A stretch of DNA of 5,712 nt from an uncultured Sutterella sp. (GCA_900754475.1 CAAECY010000043.1:1-5712), one strand, 5' to 3'. Counted from the first letter of the stretch, positions 1 through 5,270 are shown. Notes: generated by a model not told the origin, from the sequence alone. Numbers and translations: made by a program.

Positions 1-87
1 CCCTTGCCTCTGGCTATGCGCTTGGCGCTACCACCTGCGCTTGGGACTTTCACCCTTGAGAACGTGCCCATGCCGAGCACACCGCAC
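1..87 (-). mobile_element. Probable 5' end of a group II intron (class C-like), partial
   Basis: Read on the minus strand from position 87, the sequence opens with GTGCG, the consensus 5' end of group II introns. It continues into CAAGGGTGAAAGTCCC (about positions 43-58), which resembles the domain I start of many bacterial group II introns. It then runs into GTGGTAGCGCC and AGAGGCAAGGG, also reminiscent of intron RNA upstream of the reverse transcriptase gene. The element leaves the window at position 1, so neither the encoded protein nor the 3' end is visible. The boundary falls exactly at the foot of the hairpin at 88-121, which matches the known preference of class C introns for sites just after terminator stems. 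The family call rests on remembered motifs, not an alignment. No convincing protein is encoded in this stretch. Confidence 0.58.
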
Positions 88-121
88 GAAGGCCGCTCCG
101 GACGGGACCGGGGCGGCCTTC
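88..121 (-). terminator. Terminator hairpin of the minus-strand oxidoreductase operon, apparently split from its T-tract
   Basis: Positions 88-100 and 109-121 form a 13-bp stem with one imperfect pair (97/112) around an 8-nt loop. The stem lies 43 bp beyond the stop codon of the ABM gene. No T-run follows on the minus strand, because GTGCG of the putative intron comes directly after the stem. Insertion after the stem would explain the missing T-tract, which would then lie beyond the intron, outside the window. Confidence 0.6.
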
Positions 122-164
122 ATGAGCTCGGGGTCGGGGCTTCGGGCCGACCTTGCGGCAGCGC

Positions 165-608
165 TCAGGGCTTGATGAGCGCTTCGGGGACGAGCGGATC
201 GCAGTCGACGAGTTCGAGGCTCGTCACCATGTCGGCCGTCCCTTCCTTGTACTTCCGGAAGTGCGGCGTCTGGATGTGGTGCCGATAGGCCTCTTCGCTT
301 TCGTAGATTTCAAGGATCGCAAAGGACGTCGGATCCTTCTTTTCCTGAAGGCTGTAGAGCACGCGAACGCCGGGCTCAAGCCGCATCGATTCGCGGCCCA
401 CCTCGGCGGCGAAGGCCTTGTAGGCTTCAAGCTTCGTCGGGTCGACCTTGATTTTCGAAAGGCGCACGATGTTCCCCGCGTAGCGCGCAAAGTCGACCGC
501 GGGAGCGGCCGCAGCGGCAACACCCGCGGCACCGCCCTCTTCGGCCGCAACGGGGCCCGCCAGGAGAACCGCGGCGGCAACGGAAGCGAACGCAAGTCGC
601 AAAATCAT
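165..608 (-). CDS. Exported ABM-fold protein, putative quinol monooxygenase (YgiN-like)
   Basis: This 147-residue protein begins with a clear signal peptide: MILR, a hydrophobic stretch to about residue 18, then a VAA|EE cleavage site after residue 22. An Ala-rich linker follows, and then a single antibiotic-biosynthesis-monooxygenase domain at about residues 46-135. Typical family features are IVRLSKIKV at the first strand, LEPGV (77-81), the ILEIYES strand (98-104), the AYRHH helix (107-111), PHFRKY (115-120) and LELVD (131-135). Cytosolic relatives such as E. coli YgiN oxidise quinols or act in quinone redox cycling; the exported version probably acts in the periplasm, on an unknown substrate. 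TAGGAGC lies 6-11 nt upstream of the ATG, supporting this start. It is the last gene of the operon, 53 bp after the YciI gene. The fold is well supported; the substrate is not. Confidence 0.88.
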   Translation of the reverse strand: MILRLAFASVAAAVLLAGPVAAEEGGAAGVAAAAAPAVDFARYAGNIVRLSKIKVDPTKLEAYKAFAAEVGRESMRLEPGVRVLYSLQEKKDPTSFAILEIYESEEAYRHHIQTPHFRKYKEGTADMVTSLELVDCDPLVPEALIKP

Positions 609-633
609 GTTTTGCTCCTAAACAGTCAACGAT

Positions 634-655
634 CGGAGCGGATTTCGCCGCCCCG
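634..655 (-). other. Intercistronic RNA hairpin between the YciI and ABM genes
   Basis: CGGAGCGG (634-641) and CCGCCCCG (648-655) pair around a 6-nt loop, and the T633-A656 pair extends the stem to 9 bp. In minus-strand RNA the single imperfect position becomes a G-U wobble, so the stem is complete in the operon transcript. No T-run follows. It may stabilise or mark a processing point in the mRNA, but no function is shown by the sequence. Confidence 0.4.
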
Positions 656-661
656 ACGGTC

Positions 662-946
662 TTACTTGGCTTCGACGAGCGCGTCGCAAGCGCGCTTCAT
701 CGCAAAACCCTTCACGAACCACTCGGCGCAACCCGCATCCTTGAGGGGGTCGGCGGCAAGGAGCTTCTCAAGCGCCTCGGGCGAATCGGCCCGAACGATC
801 ATCATGCCCCCCGTACCGTCATCGTAACCGCCGAAGCAGAGAATGTCGCCCGATTCGAAGTAGGCGTTAAGGTAGGCGATGTGGCCGGGGATGTAGGGCT
901 GCGCCGCTTCACGATCGTGAATGCGCACGTCGACAACATACTGCAT
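662..946 (-). CDS. YciI family protein
   Basis: This 94-residue protein matches the YciI family of small ferredoxin-like alpha/beta dimers. It begins with the YVVDV strand, then carries PGHIAYL with the family's conserved histidine (His22), ESGDILCFGG (31-40), a GGMMIVRADSPEAL strand-turn-helix (46-59) and the signature DP at 66-67 before DAG. Length is normal for the family. YciI-like proteins are often fused to or encoded beside regulators and enzymes, but for most members, including this one, the reaction is unknown. A His-Asp pair has been proposed as catalytic in the family. The start is supported by GAGAGGA upstream of the ATG; this binding site overlaps or nearly touches the stop codon of the preceding oxidoreductase gene, only 12 bp away. 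That spacing indicates co-transcription and probable translational coupling. There is no signal peptide, so it is cytosolic. Confidence 0.87.
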   Translation of the reverse strand: MQYVVDVRIHDREAAQPYIPGHIAYLNAYFESGDILCFGGYDDGTGGMMIVRADSPEALEKLLAADPLKDAGCAEWFVKGFAMKRACDALVEAK

Positions 947-958
947 GATTTCCTCTCC

Positions 959-1531
959 TCAGGCGGTCTTTTCAACCGACGCGATTTCGGCCGAGAGGCG
1001 CTCGGCATGCGCGTCGGCCGCTTCAAGAACGCGACGCAGGTCGTCCTCGGTGCTCACGCCCGGGATGTACATGGCGCCGCACGTCCAGATGGGGGTCAGC
1101 ATCTCCAGCCCGCAAAGGCGCGCGGTCTGCATCAGAGGCGGCAGGAAATCCTTGACGGGCCAGCCCATGCCGCCCCCGCGCACGTACGCTTCGGCAGGCG
1201 CCCCCGTCGTGAAGGAGAGGACGAGCTTCTTGCCGTGAAGCGCCGTGCCGCCCGTACCGAACGCGAAGCCTCGCGTCAGAACGGCGTCCATCCAGGTCTT
1301 CATGAGGGCGGGAACCGAGTACCAGTAGAAGGGGAAGTGCCAGACGATGACGTCGGCCGCGCGCAGGGCCTCCTGTTCGGCGGCCGTGTCAAAGCCTTCT
1401 TTGCCGAACACGGCCTTGAGTTCGCGCACGGTCACGTCGGGGCGGCGCTTCAGAAGCGCGTCGACGACGGCCTTCCCGGCCGTCGAGGCTTCGGGGTTGG
1501 GGTGTCCGTTGATCAAGAGGATGTTCGTCAT
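959..1531 (-). CDS. NAD(P)H-dependent flavin oxidoreductase (flavodoxin-like fold; MdaB/KefF/NQO type)
   Basis: This 190-residue protein starts with ILLINGHPN, the first strand and FMN/FAD phosphate loop of the flavodoxin_2 fold. AADVIVWHFPFYWYSVPA (58-75) follows, then LMKTWMDAVLTRGFAFG (76-92), the most diagnostic stretch of this family. KKLVLSFTTGAPAEAY (101-116) forms the next strand and flavin-contacting loop. Relatives reduce quinones or other electrophiles by two electrons using NAD(P)H. Some, such as KefF, also serve as ancillary subunits of potassium efflux systems, but no Kef gene is visible here. The frame stays open upstream to 1783, but the ATG at 1531 is the right start because AAGGAG lies 8 nt before it and the conserved first strand begins there. 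It is the first gene of a three-gene operon, divergent from the AraC regulator. Exact substrate and cofactor preference are not determined by the sequence. Confidence 0.92.
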   Translation of the reverse strand: MTNILLINGHPNPEASTAGKAVVDALLKRRPDVTVRELKAVFGKEGFDTAAEQEALRAADVIVWHFPFYWYSVPALMKTWMDAVLTRGFAFGTGGTALHGKKLVLSFTTGAPAEAYVRGGGMGWPVKDFLPPLMQTARLCGLEMLTPIWTCGAMYIPGVSTEDDLRRVLEAADAHAERLSAEIASVEKTA

Positions 1532-1553
1532 TCTCGTAACTCCTTCGTGCGAA

Positions 1554-1572
1554 TTCCGCCGGAGAGGCGGAA
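1554..1572 (-). other. Leader hairpin before the oxidoreductase ribosome binding site
   Basis: TTCCGCC (1554-1560) and GGCGGAA (1566-1572) form a perfect 7-bp stem with a 5-nt loop. In the operon mRNA it would sit 8 nt upstream of the AAGGAG site and downstream of the putative promoter. It could tune mRNA stability or ribosome access; no T-run follows on the minus strand, so it is not a terminator for the operon. Confidence 0.45.
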
Positions 1573-1599
1573 GAGTGTCTTTGTTTTTTTGTATTTTCC

Positions 1600-1658
1600 T
1601 ATTATGACTTCTTTGGAGTATCATCGAATCATTCAAAATATTGATGAAACCGATCATC
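1600..1658. promoter_or_regulatory. Divergent AT-rich control region between the oxidoreductase operon and the AraC gene
   Basis: The stretch from about 1575 to 1660 is far richer in A/T than its surroundings. On the minus strand CATAAT (plus positions 1601-1606) is a good -10 box for the operon, placing the start about 55 nt before the AAGGAG site. Its -35 region is poor, as expected of an activator-dependent promoter. The same bases read TATTAT (1600-1605) on the plus strand, a possible -10 box for the regulator gene. Just upstream of the operon promoter are TCATC (1621-1625), GATGA (1643-1647) and TCATC (1654-1658), spaced like half-sites for an AraC-type regulator. The boxes are read by eye; the operator role is inference. 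Confidence 0.45.
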
Positions 1659-1740
1659 TCCAGAACAAGCGGTCGGATTCTTGCCTTTCCGGGCGAAGGT
1701 TGTCCCTGCGCCCTCTTCTCTTTCGCGAGGTACCCCCATC

Positions 1741-2715
1741 GTGATCGAACGCACCGACGCCGTCGAAGAGCACGGCGAAGCATTCAACGAAGCACATGAC
1801 GAAGCACCGACCGATGCGGCTTTGCTCGCCGAAGCACGCCGTCTCATTTTGAAGCACCTCCCTTCGCCCGGCGTGCGGCTCACGGACGTGCCGGGGCTCG
1901 CTCTTTACCACGTCGCTTCGAACGACTTCATCGAGCGCAACGCCGGGGAACTCCTCGTTTCCTTCATCGTCTCGGGCCGGAAAGCGACGGCGGTGGGCGA
2001 TCAGGTGCTCGAATACGGACCGGGGCAGAGCCTCGTGTGCGGTATCGCGTCGCCCACCGAATTCCATACGCTCGATGCGTCGCCCGAATCCCCGTTTCTC
2101 GCGCTCGCCGTCTCGCTCGACACGGCGATCCTCATGGAGTACGCGGCCGCGATCGGCCTGAAAGCGTCCGACTCGAACCCCGACGACGATTCGGGGGGTG
2201 TCTTCGTCATCCGCCCCGACGTCGATTTGGCCCGGGCCTTTCTGCGGCTCTTGCGGCTTCTCGAGCGCCCCGCGCTCGTTGCGGTTCGGGCGCCCCTGGC
2301 ACTGAGGGACCTTCACGCCCTGTTGCTCGACTCGAAAGAGGCCGCCACGCTGCGCGACCTCGCGATCGCGGGCTCCGTCGGGCACGCCGTGTCGGCCGCC
2401 GCCGAATGGCTGCGGCGCAACTACGCCGACAACTGCTCGGTGGCGGACCTCGCCGAGCGCTCGCACATGTCGCCCCCGACCTTCCACAGGCATTTCCGAA
2501 GACTTACGGGCCTTTCGCCCGTGCAATTCCGAAAACGCGTGCGACTCTACGAAGCGCGAAAGCTTCTCCTTTCGCGCCGCATGAACGTTGCGGGGGCATC
2601 GTTCGCGGTCGGGTACGAGAGCTCGTCGCAGTTCGTGCGCGACTATAAGGGCCTTTTCGGCGAGCCGCCGCTACGCGACATCCGCAGGCTAGAAGGACTC
2701 GATGCGGCGAGCTGA
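1741..2715 (+). CDS. AraC family transcriptional regulator (YqhC-like, AraC_N domain)
   Basis: With the GTG start this is a 324-residue regulator. After a short acidic N-terminal tail, residues of about 45-195 match the AraC-type N-terminal domain of the YqhC group: LYHVASNDFIERNAGELLVSF, then a GQSLVCGIASPTEFH segment and a SPFLALAVSLD strand. The C-terminal DNA-binding region has two helix-turn-helix units, one at about 232-257 (SVADLAERSHMSPPTFHRHF) and one at about 281-315 (NVAGASFAVGYESSSQFVRD, then the typical F-G-EPP-RDIR ending). YqhC-type proteins activate adjacent oxidoreductase genes in response to aldehydes or other electrophiles, so the divergent operon is the obvious target. GTG at 1741 was chosen because GAGG lies 10 nt before it; an upstream TTG at 1681 is in frame but lacks a binding site and would reach into the control region. 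No good terminator follows. Confidence 0.9.
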   Translation: MIERTDAVEEHGEAFNEAHDEAPTDAALLAEARRLILKHLPSPGVRLTDVPGLALYHVASNDFIERNAGELLVSFIVSGRKATAVGDQVLEYGPGQSLVCGIASPTEFHTLDASPESPFLALAVSLDTAILMEYAAAIGLKASDSNPDDDSGGVFVIRPDVDLARAFLRLLRLLERPALVAVRAPLALRDLHALLLDSKEAATLRDLAIAGSVGHAVSAAAEWLRRNYADNCSVADLAERSHMSPPTFHRHFRRLTGLSPVQFRKRVRLYEARKLLLSRRMNVAGASFAVGYESSSQFVRDYKGLFGEPPLRDIRRLEGLDAAS

Positions 2716-2783
2716 AGGGAATTTCCGGTTTTTTCAGCCTTCTATGTTTCTCCTAAGTTTCGTTTCCTACACTTTCCTCAACG

Positions 2784-2803
2784 GTCGGGGAAAGCTCTCC
2801 GAC
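2784..2803 (+). other. Hairpin in the leader of the BOF-domain gene
   Basis: GTCGGGGA (2784-2791) pairs with TCTCCGAC (2796-2803) through an 8-bp stem with one G-T pair and an AAGC loop. It lies about 50 nt before the start codon in a 140-bp gap that otherwise shows no clear promoter; TACACT at 2768-2773 is a weak -10 candidate without a recognisable -35. There is no T-run, so it is more likely a leader structure than a terminator. Confidence 0.35.
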
Positions 2804-2855
2804 AAACGAAAACAACGAGCAACGACAACCGATTTCCTCTTCCAAGGAGTACGCC

Positions 2856-3266
2856 ATGCTTACGAAGAAAACCGCCGTTTCCATCGTCTCCGCCTTCGCG
2901 CTCTTCGCGGGCGTCACCGCGCTTCAGGCCGCCCCGCAGGGGTTTGATCCCGCGCCCCAGAACGCCGCCGCGCCCGCGGGCCCCCAGGGGTTCGATCCCG
3001 TGAACGTCCCGAAGACCGTCGCCGAAGTGAAGAAGAACGGCTACGACGACCAGCACGTCGTGCTGAAGGGACGCTTCACGAAGCAGCTCTCGCGTGAAAA
3101 GTTCGAATTCACGGACGACACGGGCACGATCGTGGCCGAACTCGACGACGACCGCAACTGGAGCCACATCCGCAAGGACGCCCCCGTTGAAATCACGGCC
3201 GAAATCGAACGCGAACGCCTCGGCACCGTGATCGAACTCGACGTGAAGAGCGCCCGCGCGCTCTGA
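2856..3266 (+). CDS. Exported BOF (bacterial OB-fold) protein, YgiW/NirD/YdeI family
   Basis: This 136-residue protein has a signal peptide: MLTKK, a hydrophobic run to about residue 23, and cleavage near ALQA (22-25). A low-complexity Ala/Pro segment follows, containing PQGFDP twice (27-32 and 43-48). The rest (about 49-136) is a BOF OB-fold: TVAEVKKNGYDDQHVVLKG (first strands), FEFTDDTGTIVAELDDDRNW (central strands) and PVEITAEIERERLGTVIELDVKSARAL (last strands). E. coli YgiW carries a similar doubled GGF-GP motif after its signal peptide, so this repeat is a family trait. Members are small periplasmic stress-tolerance proteins that respond to peroxide, metals or envelope stress; the ligand is unknown here. 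AAGGAG lies 6 nt before the ATG, a strong translation signal. The gene appears to stand alone, converging with murJ. Confidence 0.9.
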   Translation: MLTKKTAVSIVSAFALFAGVTALQAAPQGFDPAPQNAAAPAGPQGFDPVNVPKTVAEVKKNGYDDQHVVLKGRFTKQLSREKFEFTDDTGTIVAELDDDRNWSHIRKDAPVEITAEIERERLGTVIELDVKSARAL

Positions 3267-3277
3267 GAGCCGACGCT

Positions 3278-3322
3278 CCGTCCCCCGAAGGCTTCCGGGC
3301 CGAGCCCGAAAGCCTCGGACGG
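3278..3322 (+). other. Long imperfect hairpin just after the BOF-domain gene
   Basis: Starting 12 bp after the stop codon, CCGA..GGCTT..CGGGC (3285-3300) pairs with GCCCG..AAGCC..TCGG (3304-3318) around a 3-nt loop, with one bulge and one mismatch. An outer CCGT/ACGG pair (3278-3281 with 3319-3322) extends it past a CCC bulge. No T-run follows. It could be a 3'-end stabiliser or part of a tandem termination region together with the next hairpin. Confidence 0.5.
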
Positions 3323-3334
3323 GCAAGTGTGATG

Positions 3335-3375
3335 AAAGGCCGCATCCCCCACCGGGCATGCGGCCTTTCTTGTAT
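3335..3375 (+). terminator. Intrinsic terminator between the BOF-domain gene and murJ
   Basis: AAAGGCCGCAT (3335-3345) and ATGCGGCCTTT (3358-3368) form a perfect 11-bp stem with a 12-nt loop. On the plus strand it is followed by a broken T-rich tail (CTTGTATTTG), so it should end transcription from the BOF-domain gene. Because the stem begins with AAA, the minus strand also ends in TTT, so it may work weakly for murJ coming the other way, whose stop codon is 34 bp from the stem. Confidence 0.8.
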
Positions 3376-3401
3376 TTGTCGAGTGATGGCTGCTGCGGCG
3401 C

Positions 3402-4943
3402 TCAGTCCTTCGCCGGGCGCAGATCCCGAAGGCGCCAGCCCGTGACGAACAACACCCCGAAGTAGAGGACCGCTGCACCCGCAACGAGCAGAGCCACCCC
3501 GAGCGCGCGGTACGCCCAGGCGAGCTGCGTCCAGTCCTGTCCGTCCTGCACCCAGTAGAGGGCCGCCCCCATGAGGGCGGTCGCGAGGAAGACCCGCAAC
3601 GCATAGACGCCCCAACCCGAAAGGGGCTTGTAGATGCGGCGCTTCCCGAGAATGACGAGAAGCGTGAGGGCGTTCACGCAACTTCCGAGCCCCACCGACA
3701 ACGCGAGCCCCGCGTGCGCGAGGACGGGGACGGCGGCGAGGTTGATGAGCTGCACCACGACGAGCGACGCGAAGGCCGCGCGCACGGGCGTGCGGATGTC
3801 TTTGCGGGCGTAAAAGGCGGGCGCGACGATCTTCAAGGCGATGAGCCCCATGAGCCCCGCGCTGTAACCCACGACGGCGGTGGCGGTTTGACGGACGTCT
3901 TCGGGCGAAAAGTTGCGGCCCTGGAAAAGGAACGCCACAAGCGCGTCGGACGTAAGCCACAAGCCGACGCTTGCAGGCAACCCCACGAGCACGACGAGAC
4001 GCAGCCCGTGGTCAAGGAGCCCGTTGTAGCGCTCCAAGTCGTTTTTCGCAAAAGCGGCGGAGAGCCCCGGAAGGAGCACCGTCCCGAGCGCGACACCCAA
4101 GAGTGCCGTCGGGAACTCCATCAGACGGTCGGCGTAATTGAGCCACGTCACCGCGCCGTGCCCGAGGTGCGAGGCGATGTTGGTGTTGATGAGAATCGAG
4201 AGCTGCGCGACACCCACGCCGAAGAGCGCCGGCACCATGAGTTTCAGCACGCGCCGCACGTCCGCGTCCGCGAGGCTCGTCCCGAAAGCGCGCGGGCGCA
4301 AGCGCACGCCGAGGCGCGCAAGCGCCACCCACTGAGCGCCGAGCTGCAACACGCCCCCGAGCATGACGGCACCCGCCAACGCCCAGATGGGTTCCTCCAG
4401 GCGGGGCGCGACGAGAATCGTGCAGCCGATGAAGGAGAGGTTGAGAAGAATGGGCGTTGCCGCCGGAATCGCAAAGTGCTTGAGCGTATTGAGGATCGAC
4501 GCCGCCAACGCCACGAGACTCATGAAGGCGATGTAGGGGAACATGAAGCGCGTGAGCGCGACTGCCAAATCGAAGGCTTCGCCGTTTTCGCTCATCCCGC
4601 CCGCAATCGCCCAGACGAGCAAGGGCGAACAGAGCACCCCCAGGACGCTGGCCGCCAGAACCGCCGCGCCGAGAATCGTAAAGACGTGGTCGACGAAGGC
4701 CGCGCCGCGCTCGGGACTTTCGCGCTCGCGCACGTCGGAGAGCATCGGCACGAACGCCTGCTGGAAGGCCCCTTCGGCAAAGAGCCGTCGAAGCATGTTG
4801 GGAAGACGAAACGCGACGTAGAACGCGTCGGTTTCCGCGGACGCACCGAAGTAGCGGGCGATCAGCATGTCTCGGATCACCCCGGTGATGCGGGACACCA
4901 GGGTGAGGCCGGAAATCGTTGCGGCGGACTTGATGAGCGACAT
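3402..4943 (-). CDS. murJ: MurJ, lipid II flippase
   Basis: This 513-residue integral membrane protein is a MurJ/MviN member of the MOP superfamily, which moves lipid II across the inner membrane for peptidoglycan synthesis; such proteins have 14 membrane segments. The N-terminal half shows SRITGVIRD (17-25), GASAETDAF (33-41) and FRLPNMLRRLFAEGAFQQAF (45-64). Arg18, Arg24, Asp39 and Arg52 sit at the same numbers as functionally important residues of E. coli MurJ, and Arg273 in YADRLMEFP (270-278) corresponds to its Arg270. Length is normal. The frame extends 44 codons upstream to a GTG at 5075, but the ATG at 4943 gives the standard N-terminus. Unusually, no Shine-Dalgarno sequence precedes this ATG; the preceding 20 bases are mostly A and T. 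The gene is divergent from rpsT, an arrangement I recall from betaproteobacteria. Confidence 0.97.
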   Translation of the reverse strand: MSLIKSAATISGLTLVSRITGVIRDMLIARYFGASAETDAFYVAFRLPNMLRRLFAEGAFQQAFVPMLSDVRERESPERGAAFVDHVFTILGAAVLAASVLGVLCSPLLVWAIAGGMSENGEAFDLAVALTRFMFPYIAFMSLVALAASILNTLKHFAIPAATPILLNLSFIGCTILVAPRLEEPIWALAGAVMLGGVLQLGAQWVALARLGVRLRPRAFGTSLADADVRRVLKLMVPALFGVGVAQLSILINTNIASHLGHGAVTWLNYADRLMEFPTALLGVALGTVLLPGLSAAFAKNDLERYNGLLDHGLRLVVLVGLPASVGLWLTSDALVAFLFQGRNFSPEDVRQTATAVVGYSAGLMGLIALKIVAPAFYARKDIRTPVRAAFASLVVVQLINLAAVPVLAHAGLALSVGLGSCVNALTLLVILGKRRIYKPLSGWGVYALRVFLATALMGAALYWVQDGQDWTQLAWAYRALGVALLVAGAAVLYFGVLFVTGWRLRDLRPAKD

Positions 4944-4975
4944 TCGAAAACTTGAAAATTTCGGGCGCTCGGGGT

Positions 4976-5004
4976 TTGTAGCGCCGTGCGAAATTTGGTA
5001 TAGT
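4976..5004 (+). promoter_or_regulatory. Sigma70-type promoter, probably for rpsT
   Basis: TTGTAG (4976-4981) and TATAGT (4999-5004) are separated by exactly 17 bp; the -10 box matches the consensus at five of six positions, the -35 at three. Transcription would start near 5011, leaving a leader of about 280 nt before rpsT. No better promoter is visible closer to rpsT, where the sequence is very GC-rich. The same -10 region reads TATACC on the minus strand, but no -35 for murJ could be found at the right distance. Confidence 0.6.
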
Positions 5005-5051
5005 TGAGGACTTTTCGGAGCCTGGCAGTTTAATGCCTGCGGACGACGGGC

Positions 5052-5074
5052 TGTGGTGAATTTTTGCAACCGCA
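5052..5074 (+). promoter_or_regulatory. Leader hairpin that could mask the putative antiterminator of rpsT
   Basis: TGTGGT (5052-5057) pairs with ACCGCA (5069-5074), including one G-U pair, around an 11-nt loop rich in T. Its 3' arm overlaps the segment 5070-5080, which can pair with the 3' arm of the downstream terminator-like hairpin. The two pairings exclude each other, as in an attenuator. Confidence 0.35.
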
Positions 5075-5150
5075 CGCACGACGAACGCGGCAGACGACGG
5101 TCGGACGTTTCGAAAAAACTCCGCGACTGATCGATCTGATGGTTGTCGGA

Positions 5151-5194
5151 GCCGCCGCCGGAACGCGCGTGCGTTGCGGGGCTTTTTCTTTATT
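5151..5194 (+). terminator. Intrinsic-terminator-like hairpin inside the rpsT leader (attenuator candidate)
   Basis: GCC (5151-5153), CCGC (5155-5158) and AACGC (5162-5166) pair with GCGTT (5171-5175), GCGG (5176-5179) and GGC (5180-5182). The 12-bp stem has two small bulges and a 4-nt loop. TTTTTCTTTATT follows directly at 5183-5194. This is the layout of a Rho-independent terminator on the plus strand, placed about 100 nt before rpsT and about 140 nt after the predicted transcription start. It would yield either a short RNA of roughly 180 nt or, if bypassed, rpsT mRNA. Confidence 0.6.
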
Positions 5195-5201
5195 ACACGA
5201 A

Positions 5202-5270
5202 CCGGCCGGGCCCACGCTCCCCCATCGGGCGCATGAAGCTGAGGCCGGCCGGGCTCCCCGATTCGGGGAC
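5202..5270 (+). promoter_or_regulatory. Structured translation-initiation leader of rpsT
   Basis: CCGGCCGGGC occurs twice (5202-5211 and 5245-5254). Its first eight bases are self-complementary, so the two copies can pair as a long-range stem enclosing a GCCC/GGGC pairing (5210-5213 with 5227-5230). A further hairpin, TCCCCG/CGGGGA (5255-5260 with 5264-5269), ends 8 nt before the AAGGA ribosome binding site (5278-5282). Such structure next to the binding site suits translational feedback by S20, known in E. coli, but the mechanism here is inferred. Confidence 0.4.

Noticed and set aside
4..827. Open plus-strand frames opposite the ABM and YciI genes
   Set aside because: They are rich in Arg and Gly and resemble no protein family. 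They follow from the GC-rich coding of the genes on the other strand.
1681..1740. Upstream TTG start for the AraC regulator
   Set aside because: No ribosome binding site precedes it, and the extra 20 residues have no family similarity and reach into the divergent control region. GTG at 1741 follows GAGG.
881..1744. A 287-codon plus-strand frame opposite the oxidoreductase
   Set aside because: It runs through the operon's control region and its translation is low-complexity. The opposite strand encodes a clear flavoprotein with a good start.
1654..2526. A 290-codon minus-strand frame opposite the AraC regulator
   Set aside because: It is charged low-complexity sequence without a domain, antisense to a clear two-HTH regulator.
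2711..2738. Terminator after the AraC regulator (GCTGAA/TTCAGC with T-run)
   Set aside because: The stem is 6 bp around a 16-nt loop and the T-run lies inside the loop, not after the stem.
3714..4955. A 413-codon plus-strand frame opposite murJ
   Set aside because: It is very rich in Arg, Glu and His, typical of an antisense frame in GC-rich DNA. The minus strand encodes MurJ with all key residues.
4944..5075. N-terminal extension of MurJ to the GTG at 5075
   Set aside because: It adds 44 residues with no hydrophobic segment and no family match, and it would cover the rpsT promoter. MurJ proteins start as at 4943.
5011..5190. 6S RNA or the signal recognition particle RNA in the murJ-rpsT gap
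   Set aside because: The predicted length (about 180 nt) suits 6S RNA, but I see no long rod with a central bubble closing the ends. The SRP RNA tetraloop motif (GGAAGGAAGCAGCC-like) is absent.
5030..5215. A 61-codon minus-strand frame in the murJ-rpsT gap
   Set aside because: It has no binding site and no family resemblance, and it overlaps the structured rpsT leader.
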